A stretch of DNA of 5,547 nt from Gemmatimonadaceae bacterium (GTDB taxonomy: Bacteria > Gemmatimonadota > Gemmatimonadetes > Gemmatimonadales > Gemmatimonadaceae). The position numbers and the translations under genes are program-made. The stretch spans positions 1 through 5,547 of the forward strand of contig JACMOE010000093.1 in the NCBI GenBank assembly GCA_014378185.1. Reading direction: 5' to 3'. Shown here one piece after another: positions 1-5,469 of this stretch; positions within the stretch are counted from its first letter, which is position 1; each line of letters opens with the position of its first letter. The notes beneath the pieces are model-generated. The model saw nothing but the letters and a program-made list of their open reading frames with translations, had not been told where the DNA came from and made no database searches.

Positions 1-501
1 GCGGCCCTGCCAGGAGAGGGTCTGCGCGCGCCCCACCACGGCGTCGCGGTACGTCCGGTCGGCCGCGATCACGGAGTCGTAGGGGGCCCGGGCCCCCGAA
101 TAGGTCGCGGCCCACGCGAGGGCGCGCGCGAGCGCAAGTCGGCCTTCGGTGTCCTGCGGCTCGAGGGTGATGTAACGCCGGAAGAGTCGTTCGGCGGTAT
201 CCCGATCGTCGTCCCAGGCGTGCAGGGTGGCCAGCCGAAACACGGCACGTGACGAAGAGGAGTCCCGCTCGACGGCCACTGTGTACAGGCGGGTTGCCAG
301 AGGATAGGAGGCCGCACGCCATGCGCTTTCCGCGCGCGCGAGGATTTCCGGCAGCCTGGCGCTGGTCGCGACGTCTGGAATGGAAGTGACGGCGGGGGTT
401 GTGGCGGCGGTTCGCACTGTTGCGCACCCCGCCAGCAGACCACAAGAGACAAGGCCGGTGAACGTCAACGACGGTCGCCGGCAGTTTGGAACTTGGAGCA
501 T
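1..501 (-). CDS. TPR-repeat lipoprotein, N-terminal part (cut by window edge)
   Basis: This frame is open from an ATG at 499-501 to position 1, giving 167 residues with no stop, so the C-terminus lies outside the window. Residues 1-26 form a lipoprotein signal: Arg8-Arg9, a hydrophobic stretch, then the lipobox LLAGC with Cys26 as the predicted lipidated residue. Residues 27-48 are a Thr/Ala/Pro-rich linker. From about residue 50 there are roughly three TPR-like units of about 34 residues (about 50-83, 85-118, 119-152) with the usual Trp/Tyr/Ala pattern (AESAWRAASYPLATRLYTVA; FRLATLHAW; RALAWAATYSGARAPYD), and a fourth begins at RAQTLSWQG. The style resembles the TPR part that precedes the beta-barrel in YaiO-like outer-membrane proteins, but the part needed to decide is missing. 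A partial ribosome site (GAAGG) lies 4 nt before the ATG. It is divergent from the isomerase gene. Lipoprotein plus TPR is well supported; exact role unknown, perhaps an envelope scaffold. Confidence 0.82.
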   Translation of the reverse strand, partial: MLQVPNCRRPSLTFTGLVSCGLLAGCATVRTAATTPAVTSIPDVATSARLPEILARAESAWRAASYPLATRLYTVAVERDSSSSRAVFRLATLHAWDDDRDTAERLFRRYITLEPQDTEGRLALARALAWAATYSGARAPYDSVIAADRTYRDAVVGRAQTLSWQGR

Positions 502-554
502 GCTGCCTTCGCTCAGGTTGCTTCCAGCCACGATGTCCTTCGGACGCCCGGGCT

Positions 555-584
555 GCCCCCGCACCGTCACGGTGCGCCGGGGGC
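555..584. repeat. GC-rich inverted repeat / hairpin in intergenic region
   Basis: The arm GCCCCC-GCACCGT (555-567) pairs with ACGGTGC-GCC-GGGGGC (569-584), leaving only a 3-nt bulge. The inner part GCACCGT-C-ACGGTGC is a perfect 15-bp dyad at 561-575. No T-run follows on either strand, so a classic intrinsic terminator is unlikely. It could be an operator (inner dyad) or a leader structure for the lipoprotein gene. Confidence 0.6.
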
Positions 585-594
585 TGTAGGTGGA

Positions 595-622
595 AGTTCA
601 GGTGTCTGCCACACGCTGTCAA
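595..622 (-). promoter_or_regulatory. Possible promoter of the TPR lipoprotein gene
   Basis: On the minus strand a perfect TTGACA (complement of 617-622) is followed after 16 nt by TGAACT (complement of 595-600). The -35 matches the sigma-70 consensus fully but the -10 matches only at three positions, so this is weak. If it is real, the transcript would carry a leader of nearly 90 nt that includes the inverted repeat at 555-584. Confidence 0.25.
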
Positions 623-768
623 GCGCGCGAACGGGCGCACGGTCCGCATGCTTCACATCGATGCTGAGGCGTGTGCAACGTGTCACCTCTCGCGCCGCGT
701 GCTGCCATCGCCTATGCTACGCGAGCACGCCGCACAGCGTCCTCCTACCCGCGTTCCCTGGAATTGCC

Positions 769-1719
769 GTGTCATCGCCGGAATCGGTCGTCGGCCTGTC
801 GCGCCGCCAGTTTCTTGCCCGCTCTGCAGCGAGCGCTGCCCTCGCCGTCGTCGCCGCGCCACTGGTGCCAGGCTCCAGCGGCGTGTCGCTGCTCGCGTCG
901 GATGCGCTCGCATCGCCGTTGCGCGGCGCAAGCGCACCGCCAATTGGCATCGAGCTCTATGCCGTGCGCCGAGAGCTGGCGCGCGACCTTCCGGCCACGT
1001 TGAGCGCCGTGGCGGCCATGGGGTACTCGGTGGTGGAGTTCTACGCTCCGTATCTCGGCTGGACACTTCCCTACGCCAAGCAGGTGCGCACCAGGCTGGA
1101 TGACCTCGGCCTGCGCTGCTACTCCACGCACAACCCGTTCGCCTCATTCACGCCGGGCGACACGATGGGCAAGGCCATCGAGATCAACCAGATCCTCGGC
1201 GCTCGGCACGTGATTCTTGCGTCGCCGCCCGCCGATGCCAAGGGGTTGGAAGATTGGAAGCGCGTAAGCGGTCAGCTCACCGCCGCGGTGAACCAGTTTG
1301 CCCCGCACGGCCTGCTGGTGGGATTCCACAATCATCTCGTGGAATGGACGCCCCTCGCTGGCGGGGTGCGGATCATGGATGTCATCGCCGCGAACACGCC
1401 GCCGGAGTTCGTGCTGCAACTGGACGTCGGCACGTGCCTCGAGGCGGGAGTCGATCCCATTGGGTGGATACAGGCCAATCCGGGGCGCATCCGGAGCATC
1501 CACCTGAAGGACTGGGCACCTGGCACGGACGTGGAGGAGAAATCGTTTCGCGTGCTCTTCGGCGAGGGCGTGGGCCCCTGGCAACGCATCGTCGCGGCCG
1601 CGGAAGCCGTGGGCGGTGTGGAGTTCTACCTCATGGAGCAGGAAGGCAGCCGGTACACCGAGCTGGAAACGGCGCGCCGCTGTCTCGACACGTGGCGCGC
1701 CATGCGCAAGTCCGGCTGA
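769..1719 (+). CDS. Tat-exported sugar phosphate isomerase/epimerase (xylose isomerase-like TIM barrel)
   Basis: This gene encodes 316 residues from the GTG at 769. The twin-arginine motif SRRQFL (residues 11-16) is followed by an alanine-rich hydrophobic stretch to about residue 33, so export by the Tat pathway to the periplasm is predicted. The mature part from GIELYAVRREL (60-70) follows the AP endonuclease family 2 / xylose isomerase-like barrel: VVEF (88-91), STHNPF (119-124), FHNH (186-189), QLDVG (217-221), IHLKD (244-248) and YLMEQEG (287-293). In this family the acidic and His residues in such strands (here around E90, H189, D219, H245, E290) form a divalent-metal site; the substrate cannot be read from sequence. 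GTG769 is preferred because it gives a normal Tat n-region and has a partial GGA site 6-7 nt upstream. An ATG at 661 is in frame, but its extra 36 residues are Cys/Arg-rich and unlike coding sequence. It is monocistronic and convergent with dps. Confidence 0.85.
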   Translation: MSSPESVVGLSRRQFLARSAASAALAVVAAPLVPGSSGVSLLASDALASPLRGASAPPIGIELYAVRRELARDLPATLSAVAAMGYSVVEFYAPYLGWTLPYAKQVRTRLDDLGLRCYSTHNPFASFTPGDTMGKAIEINQILGARHVILASPPADAKGLEDWKRVSGQLTAAVNQFAPHGLLVGFHNHLVEWTPLAGGVRIMDVIAANTPPEFVLQLDVGTCLEAGVDPIGWIQANPGRIRSIHLKDWAPGTDVEEKSFRVLFGEGVGPWQRIVAAAEAVGGVEFYLMEQEGSRYTELETARRCLDTWRAMRKSG

Positions 1720-1754
1720 CCTGTCCTGCCTGCTGGCGCAAGTCGCCCGGACTT
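1708..1754. terminator. Inverted repeat across the convergent stop codons, possible bidirectional terminator
   Basis: AAGTCCGG (1708-1715) and CCGGACTT (1747-1754) form a perfect 8-bp inverted repeat. The left arm lies in the last three sense codons of the isomerase gene, and the right arm overlaps the dps stop codon. The intervening loop is 31 nt. A smaller alternative stem, AAGTC/GACTT, lies within 1740-1754. There is no T-tract, so the terminator role is a guess from position between convergent genes. Confidence 0.35.
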
Positions 1755-2235
1755 ATTGCTCCAACAGGCTCCGCAGCATCCAGGCTGTCTTTTCATGCAG
1801 CTGGATGCGCTGCGTCAGCAGGTCAGCCGTGGCCTCGTCGCCTGCCGCCTCGACCACTGGAAACAGTGATCGCGCAGTGCGCACGACGGTCTGTTGCCCA
1901 TCCACGAGCACGCGGATCATCTCGTCGGCCTTTGGGACGCCGTCGACATTCGTGATGGAACTGAGCCGCGTGAATTCGGCATAGGTCGCAGGCGCCGGAA
2001 AGCCGAGCGATCGAATGCGTTCCGCCACGAGGTCCACCGCGGTTGCCAGCTCTGTGTACTGGGATTCGAACATGACGTGCAGCGTCTGGAACATGGGACC
2101 GGTCACGTTCCAGTGAAAGTTGTGCGTCTGCAGGTAGAGGCTGTAGGAATCGGCCAGCAGCCGTCCCAGCCCGTCCGCGATTGCGGCCCGGGCGGCATCA
2201 TCGATTCCTATATCGATCTTCATGCGGGATGTCAT
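1753..2235 (-). CDS. dps: Dps family ferritin-like DNA-protection / iron-storage protein
   Basis: This 160-residue protein matches the usual Dps length. Dps proteins form dodecameric cages that oxidise Fe(II) with hydrogen peroxide and store ferric iron, limiting Fenton damage in the cytoplasm. The inter-subunit ferroxidase ligands are all present with the spacing of E. coli Dps (H51, H63, D67, D78, E82): here H41 in NFHWNVTGPMF, H53, E57, D68 and E72 (in DLVAERI). Other family features are SYSLYLQTHNFHW (30-42), the GFPAPATYAEF loop near residue 78 and the C-terminal LHEKTAWMLRSLLEQ. The N-terminus lacks the Lys-rich tail used for DNA binding in E. coli Dps, so non-specific DNA binding through that tail is not expected. 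ATG2235 is taken as start, but neither it nor the in-frame ATG at 2221-2223 (Met5) has a good ribosome site. The gene lies downstream of the DUF5916 gene on the same strand, separated from it by a hairpin. Confidence 0.95.
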   Translation of the reverse strand: MTSRMKIDIGIDDAARAAIADGLGRLLADSYSLYLQTHNFHWNVTGPMFQTLHVMFESQYTELATAVDLVAERIRSLGFPAPATYAEFTRLSSITNVDGVPKADEMIRVLVDGQQTVVRTARSLFPVVEAAGDEATADLLTQRIQLHEKTAWMLRSLLEQ

Positions 2236-2258
2236 GACCGGAGAGACTCGAGCATCAT
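2232..2258 (-). other. Candidate 8-codon upstream mini-ORF overlapping the dps start
   Basis: On the minus strand ATG ATG at 2258-2253 opens a mini-ORF reading MMLESLRS, whose TGA (2234-2232) overlaps the dps ATG (2235-2233) as ATGA. A weak GGAA precedes it. Because dps itself has no clear ribosome site, translational coupling through this overlap is possible, but an ORF this short can easily arise by chance. Confidence 0.25.
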
Positions 2259-2322
2259 TTCCGTCGAAAATGTTGGTGGCCGGGGCGCGCCAGATTCGTT
2301 GCCACCCTACCTCATGAAGTGA

Positions 2323-2347
2323 TCGCGGGACCAGATCGTTCCCGCGA
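2323..2347 (-). terminator. Hairpin downstream of the DUF5916 gene
   Basis: TCGCGGGA (2323-2330) and TCCCGCGA (2340-2347) form an 8-bp perfect stem with a 9-nt loop, starting 5 nt after the stop codon of the DUF5916 gene in its transcription direction. The sequence after the stem (ATCACTTCATG on the minus strand) has no real U-tract, so it may stall RNA polymerase or protect the mRNA 3' end rather than act as a classic terminator. It separates that gene from dps. Confidence 0.5.
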
Positions 2348-2352
2348 ATCGC

Positions 2353-4692
2353 CTACATCCGGAACAGTCGGCTGAACTTCAGGAAGAAGTGATCGTTGCT
2401 GCGGATCAGCGGCTGGTAGATGAACCGCTGCGTCGGCTCCGCTACGCCATCGGCCTGCCCGCCATAGCCAACGAACACGACGGTGCCCGGCATCGGCTGG
2501 TACGAGAACAGCAGGTCGCCGACGAAGCTGCGCGTCCGCGAGGCAAGCGCACGTTTTCCGTTGATGATCAGCGGCAATCCGGTCCGTGATTCATCGCGAA
2601 GGTCGTCACGCTGCGAGCCATCCACCTCGCCGACGACACGCACGAACACCGCGGGCGTGACCTGGTACTCTGCCTTGACGCGGGGGATGTATGTACGGCC
2701 GGTGAGGGTGTGGTCCGTGCGGCGCCAGTAGTCCTGGAAGTCGAACGAACCATCGATGCGCAGGCGTCCGGTGGGCCGAAGGCTCAGCGTTGCCGACACG
2801 TAGTGGATGTCCGACTGTGCCCATTCGAAGAAATTCTCGTCCTGCCCCCATACGTACAGCAGCGTGGCACTGAACAGGGAGAACCGGGGCGTATTGAGCG
2901 TGAGCACGTAGTCGCGATTGGGAATGCGCGGCGTGCCGACGAATGGGATGGTATCCACGACCGAACCGGTGGTGCGAAGGATGCGGTATCCTGCGTACAG
3001 CTGGTCGTCGAAGCCGAAGCTCTCCCAGTACACCGCCGTGCCGAGCGACCAGCCACCGCGGAGCGCACTACTGACGCTCACATGGTACTTCTTGTCCTGC
3101 GCATCGCCCCGCCGCGCGAAGTTGGTCGTCTGCCAGGTGTTGTCCAGCACGAGCGTGAGCGTCACGTTGTCCACCGGTGAGCCACGATTGCCGAACACCG
3201 TCCAGTGGTTGTCGACGAGTGCCCTGGTGGTGCCGGTGCGCGTGACGAAGCCGCTCTGCGCCCGAAAGCCGGGTGTGGTTCCGCTGAACACGGTGCGGAA
3301 GCCGTAGTGCGTGCCGGTGCGATTGAGGTTCAGGTTCCAGAGCGAGCCGTCCAGGTTGGTGGTGGCCTGATGCGTGGTGCTGCCCGCGTACTGGAGGTTG
3401 GCGCTATACAAGTCGGCGAACACGAGACGACTGTCGGCGCCCGCCAGGCGATTGAAGTTGCCCCCCACCTCCCGGTCGGTGATGATCGCGCCGACGCGCG
3501 ACTGGCCACCGACGTCGCGCTGGAGTCGCACGATGTTGTAATACGTGTTGTCGTGGCCAGTCGCGGACACGGCGGCATCATCCACGGCAGAGAGAAAGCC
3601 GATGGTTGCACCGGCAACCTTGCCGCTCAGCTTCACCGCCGCGAGCGGCTCGATGATGCGCCGGGTATAAATGAGTTGTCCGGGCACGTTGAACTGATCG
3701 GCGCCGTCGAGGAAGAACGGCCGCTTTTCCGGGAAGAAGAGCGCATTGCGCGGATCGATCACGATGCGCCCTCCGTCCGACTCCACCTCGGCAAAATCCG
3801 GGTGAGCGGTGGCGCCGAGGAACAGATTGTTGGTAATCCCCCAGCGTGCACTCGCGCCGAGCTGCGGCTGGCCGCGATCGTACTGCCAGCCGTTGGCGGC
3901 CGCCGTGCCTACGGACTTCTGCGTGACGACCGGATTGAGGTCCAGCACCAGTTCGTGCGCGAGTCCGTGCAGCCCATCCAGCGTGCCGGCCTGGCCCAGG
4001 AACGACGGGTTGCCGCGCAGCGCTGGGGCCCAGCTGTCTTCCGACGCCGAATGCTGGATGTCGCGCACGACGTTGAAGTCCCACTGCTGGTCGTCCGCGG
4101 ATTGATACTTGAGGCTCTTGAAGGGAATGCGGATCTCCACTTCGTATCCGTAGTCCGTTATCCGGCCCTTCGACGTGAAGATGAAGTCCTGGTTCAGGTC
4201 GGGGGCGGCGCGAGCCGACAGCGCACCACTCCAGCTGGCCGCCTGCGACTGCCCCCGTTCGTCGATGGTGCCGTCCATCTGCGCGCCGAGCGCATTCACG
4301 CCGAAAAGGTACGCCTGCCGCCGGTCGTGAAACGTGCCGAGGAAGATCTGGATGTTGTCGTCGGAGGCAATCTTGTCGCGATCGGCGTGCGTGGCGTGCA
4401 CGGCGCCGTGCGGCTCCCAGGCGCGGATACCGAAATAGATCGCGGAGGGCGAGTACCACACGAGCACTTCGGTGGAGTCGCTCGCCGCAATGCCATCCTG
4501 GGGTGAGAACTGCGAAAAGCCCGTGAGCAGGGCGGCCCGTGCCCACGCGGGGTCATCCAGTCTGCCATCCACCACGGCATCCATTTCAAGGCGTGGGATG
4601 CGGACGTGCAACTGTCCGTGTCGGCCGCTGTACGGCACGATCGGCGTGGAGGCAACGGTGGCCACGAGCGCGGCCACGAGGGAGATGAGCAT
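2353..4692 (-). CDS. CBM9-like / DUF5916 outer-membrane beta-barrel protein
   Basis: This gene encodes 779 residues. Residues 1-16 are a hydrophobic signal-like segment, unusual in having no Lys/Arg before it. Residues about 30-225 form a carbohydrate-binding family 9-like beta-sandwich: VVDGRLDDPAW (40-50), the DDNIQIFLGTF segment (111-121), YLFGVNALGAQMDG (128-141), GYEVEIRIPFKSL (182-194) and WDFNVVRDI (204-212). From about 250 the DUF5916 region follows, with its signature HPDFAEVESD (297-306) and LFFPEKRPFFLDGADQF (318-334). The remainder alternates polar and aromatic residues in beta-strand fashion and ends FLKFSRLFRM, as expected for an outer-membrane barrel. DUF5916 proteins have no proven function; a role in binding or moving oligosaccharide or other ligands at the outer membrane is inferred from the CBM9-like part. 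The ATG has no ribosome site but has TATATT 7 nt upstream, suggesting a leaderless mRNA. Hairpins on both sides suggest a single-gene transcript. The family call is firm; substrate unknown. Confidence 0.9.
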   Translation of the reverse strand: MLISLVAALVATVASTPIVPYSGRHGQLHVRIPRLEMDAVVDGRLDDPAWARAALLTGFSQFSPQDGIAASDSTEVLVWYSPSAIYFGIRAWEPHGAVHATHADRDKIASDDNIQIFLGTFHDRRQAYLFGVNALGAQMDGTIDERGQSQAASWSGALSARAAPDLNQDFIFTSKGRITDYGYEVEIRIPFKSLKYQSADDQQWDFNVVRDIQHSASEDSWAPALRGNPSFLGQAGTLDGLHGLAHELVLDLNPVVTQKSVGTAAANGWQYDRGQPQLGASARWGITNNLFLGATAHPDFAEVESDGGRIVIDPRNALFFPEKRPFFLDGADQFNVPGQLIYTRRIIEPLAAVKLSGKVAGATIGFLSAVDDAAVSATGHDNTYYNIVRLQRDVGGQSRVGAIITDREVGGNFNRLAGADSRLVFADLYSANLQYAGSTTHQATTNLDGSLWNLNLNRTGTHYGFRTVFSGTTPGFRAQSGFVTRTGTTRALVDNHWTVFGNRGSPVDNVTLTLVLDNTWQTTNFARRGDAQDKKYHVSVSSALRGGWSLGTAVYWESFGFDDQLYAGYRILRTTGSVVDTIPFVGTPRIPNRDYVLTLNTPRFSLFSATLLYVWGQDENFFEWAQSDIHYVSATLSLRPTGRLRIDGSFDFQDYWRRTDHTLTGRTYIPRVKAEYQVTPAVFVRVVGEVDGSQRDDLRDESRTGLPLIINGKRALASRTRSFVGDLLFSYQPMPGTVVFVGYGGQADGVAEPTQRFIYQPLIRSNDHFFLKFSRLFRM

Positions 4693-4699
4693 GGTGCCG

Positions 4700-4705
4700 A
4701 ATATA
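4700..4705 (-). promoter_or_regulatory. Candidate -10 box (TATATT) for a leaderless DUF5916 gene mRNA
   Basis: The minus strand reads TATATT, then CGGCACC, then the ATG at 4692. TATATT differs from the TATAAT consensus at one position. With the usual 6-8 nt from a -10 to the start site, transcription would begin at or within a base or two of the ATG. No good -35 (TTGACA-like) is seen at 16-19 nt, and the box is preceded directly by TG. No ribosome site is present, which agrees with a leaderless message. Confidence 0.45.
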
Positions 4706-4734
4706 CAGCCATCGACCGTGCGCGTGGATGCGAC

Positions 4735-4763
4735 GAAGGGCGTGCGAACCGCGCACGCCCTTC
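4735..4763 (-). terminator. Perfect 12-bp hairpin, probable terminator of the Cys/HGG-repeat gene
   Basis: GAAGGGCGTGCG (4735-4746) and CGCACGCCCTTC (4752-4763) are exact reverse complements with a 5-nt loop. In the transcription direction of the upstream gene the stem begins 25 nt after its TAA. No U-tract follows (GTCGCATCC), so termination strength is uncertain, but the position between a stop codon and the next gene's TATATT box fits a terminator. The symmetry of a perfect 12-bp stem is very unlikely by chance. Confidence 0.65.
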
Positions 4764-4788
4764 CCCAATCACCACACTGCGCGTGCGC

Positions 4789-5352
4789 TTACGTCCAGCT
4801 GGCGACCCCGCCATGGCGTGAGCATGCCCCGCGGCGATTCGCCGAATGCGAATACATGCCATCCTTGCACTTGGCGATGGCGCCGACGGGATTGTTGTCC
4901 TCACCTCGCCCGCTGCCGACCTTCGTCTCGACCTTCTCGGCCTTGGCCTCGGCCTTTGCGGCCTTGGTCTCTGCCTTTTCGGCTTGCTTCTGCACCGGGT
5001 TCGAAACCGCGATGCCGCCGTGTCCGGAGCATGCCCCACGCCCGCCCCCACTCTTCGAACCGTCTGTGCAGCTCACCGTGGTGGAGGCCCAATATACCTT
5101 GTCCGAGGCGCGTTCGCCCTCCTCCCCCTTGGCCGCCTGCTTCTTTGCCGCCGCCTCCGTCTTCATCGCGGCTGCGGCGGCCTTGGCTGCCTTCGCGGTT
5201 GCCTTGCCATCAACCCCACCGTGACCGGAACAGGCGCCCCGACCCGCAGCGACCGATGTCGTGGCATCCTTGCAGACGGTGGCCGTTGCCTGCGCGGCCA
5301 GGGGTGCGGCTGACAACAGACAAGCGGCGAAAACCAGGCGAATCGATCGCAT
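4789..5352 (-). CDS. Secreted protein with three Cys...GACSxHGG modules (DUF3761-like)
   Basis: This gene encodes 187 residues. The ATG at 5350-5352 is chosen because GGAGG lies 6 nt upstream; a TTG at 5353-5355 would be too close to it. Residues 1 to about 20-22 are a signal peptide (MRSIRLVFAACLLSAAPLAAQA), so a periplasmic or secreted location is predicted. The mature part has three related modules: C27KDA...GRGACSGHGGV (27-47), C95TDG...GRGACSGHGGI (95-114) and C162KDGMYSHSANRRGACSRHGGV (162-183). Each has two cysteines 13-15 residues apart and a HisGlyGly, giving three likely disulfides. The last copy, ending ASWT, is closest to DUF3761 (CKDG...CSxHGGV), a family of small exported proteins with no known function. 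Linker 1 (48-80) is Ala/Lys-rich; linker 2 (121-145) is a charged helix of near-heptad repeats. It is divergent from the right-edge gene and seems monocistronic. The repeat family call is recalled from memory; function unknown, and metal, peptide or wall binding are all possible. Confidence 0.85.
   Translation of the reverse strand: MRSIRLVFAACLLSAAPLAAQATATVCKDATTSVAAGRGACSGHGGVDGKATAKAAKAAAAAMKTEAAAKKQAAKGEEGERASDKVYWASTTVSCTDGSKSGGGRGACSGHGGIAVSNPVQKQAEKAETKAAKAEAKAEKVETKVGSGRGEDNNPVGAIAKCKDGMYSHSANRRGACSRHGGVASWT
4801..5274 (-). repeat. Three dispersed copies of a Cys/HGG module within one gene
   Basis: The copies lie at 5212-5274, 5008-5070 and 4801-4869. Copies 1 and 2 share GRGACSGHGG exactly; copy 3 has RRGACSRHGG. 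The N-terminal part of the module is CKDA, CTDG and CKDG. Spacing between cysteines is 14, 13 and 15 residues. The copies are separated by unlike low-complexity linkers, which points to module duplication with linker expansion. Confidence 0.85.
4921..4983 (-). repeat. Three tandem 21-bp units coding an A/E/K heptad helix
   Basis: Residues 124-144 of the Cys/HGG protein read as three seven-residue units, AEKAETK, AAKAEAK and AEKVETK. The composition and the i/i+4 Glu-Lys pairs predict a stiff single alpha-helix acting as a spacer between the second and third modules. Confidence 0.7.
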
Positions 5353-5469
5353 CAAGAGCCTCCGAAACGGGAATAGGTGTACTTACATCGTTTACCAGTA
5401 ATGCAACTAGCGGTCCCATACGCTCCCGGGTGGCGTGGGAAACAAGGCGCCGATGCGGTAGAATGAAGC
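5353..5469. promoter_or_regulatory. Divergent promoter region with small dyads
   Basis: This 117-bp region lies between the Cys/HGG gene (minus) and the right-edge gene (plus). It includes the minus-strand GGAGG ribosome site (complement of 5359-5363). Bases 5370-5410 are locally AT-rich and contain two 10-bp dyads, TGTA-CT-TACA (5378-5387) and TTAC-CA-GTAA (5392-5401), centred 14 bp apart. A looser inverted repeat, TCCCA/TGGGA with inner CGC/GCG, spans 5414-5440. These are possible operators; no convincing minus-strand -35/-10 pair was found. Confidence 0.45.
5459..5464 (+). promoter_or_regulatory. Candidate -10 box (TAGAAT) for the right-edge gene
   Basis: TAGAAT matches TATAAT at five of six positions and ends 5 nt before the GTG at 5470. 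Transcription would then start at or very near the GTG, giving a leaderless message. No ribosome site lies in between and no good -35 is seen (TGGGAA at 17 nt spacing). Confidence 0.4.

Larger units (their letters stand above)
502..768. other. Divergent intergenic region
   Basis: This 267-bp stretch separates the TPR lipoprotein gene (minus) from the isomerase gene (plus). It holds the GC-rich inverted repeat at 555-584 and a perfect minus-strand TTGACA hexamer at 617-622, with only a poor -10 (TGAACT, complement of 595-600) after it. One plus-strand frame stays open across it from an ATG at 493, but the translation is Cys/His/Arg-rich and looks non-coding. I found no RNA gene here. Confidence 0.6.

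Noticed and set aside
69..452. 127-residue minus-strand frame
   Set aside because: It is in a different frame from the TPR lipoprotein, Pro/Arg/Ser-rich, without any signal or domain; the lipoprotein frame explains this region better.
493..768. In-frame 5' extension of the isomerase gene from ATG493 or ATG661
   Set aside because: The extra residues are Cys/His/Arg-rich and resemble no known N-terminus, the longest form overlaps the lipoprotein gene start and the dyad, and the Tat motif would sit about 100 residues inside.
2253..2275. Possible Fur-like box upstream of dps (AATGAT and ATTTT elements)
   Set aside because: Only short matches in an AT-richer patch; no 19-bp palindrome of the Fur type can be made.
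3205..4506. 433-residue plus-strand open frame opposite the DUF5916 gene
   Set aside because: It lies wholly antisense to a gene with strong family motifs; its translation is Val/Glu/Arg/Gly-rich with no domain, as expected for a shadow frame in GC-rich coding DNA.
4846..5313. 155-residue plus-strand Leu/Gly-rich frame that could look like a membrane protein
   Set aside because: The Leu/Gly runs are the complement of Ala/Lys linker codons in the Cys/HGG gene on the minus strand, which has a signal peptide and a GGAGG site.
5353..5355. TTG start giving MMRSIRLVF for the Cys/HGG protein
   Set aside because: It is only 3 nt from GGAGG; the ATG at 5350-5352 has the normal 6-nt spacing.
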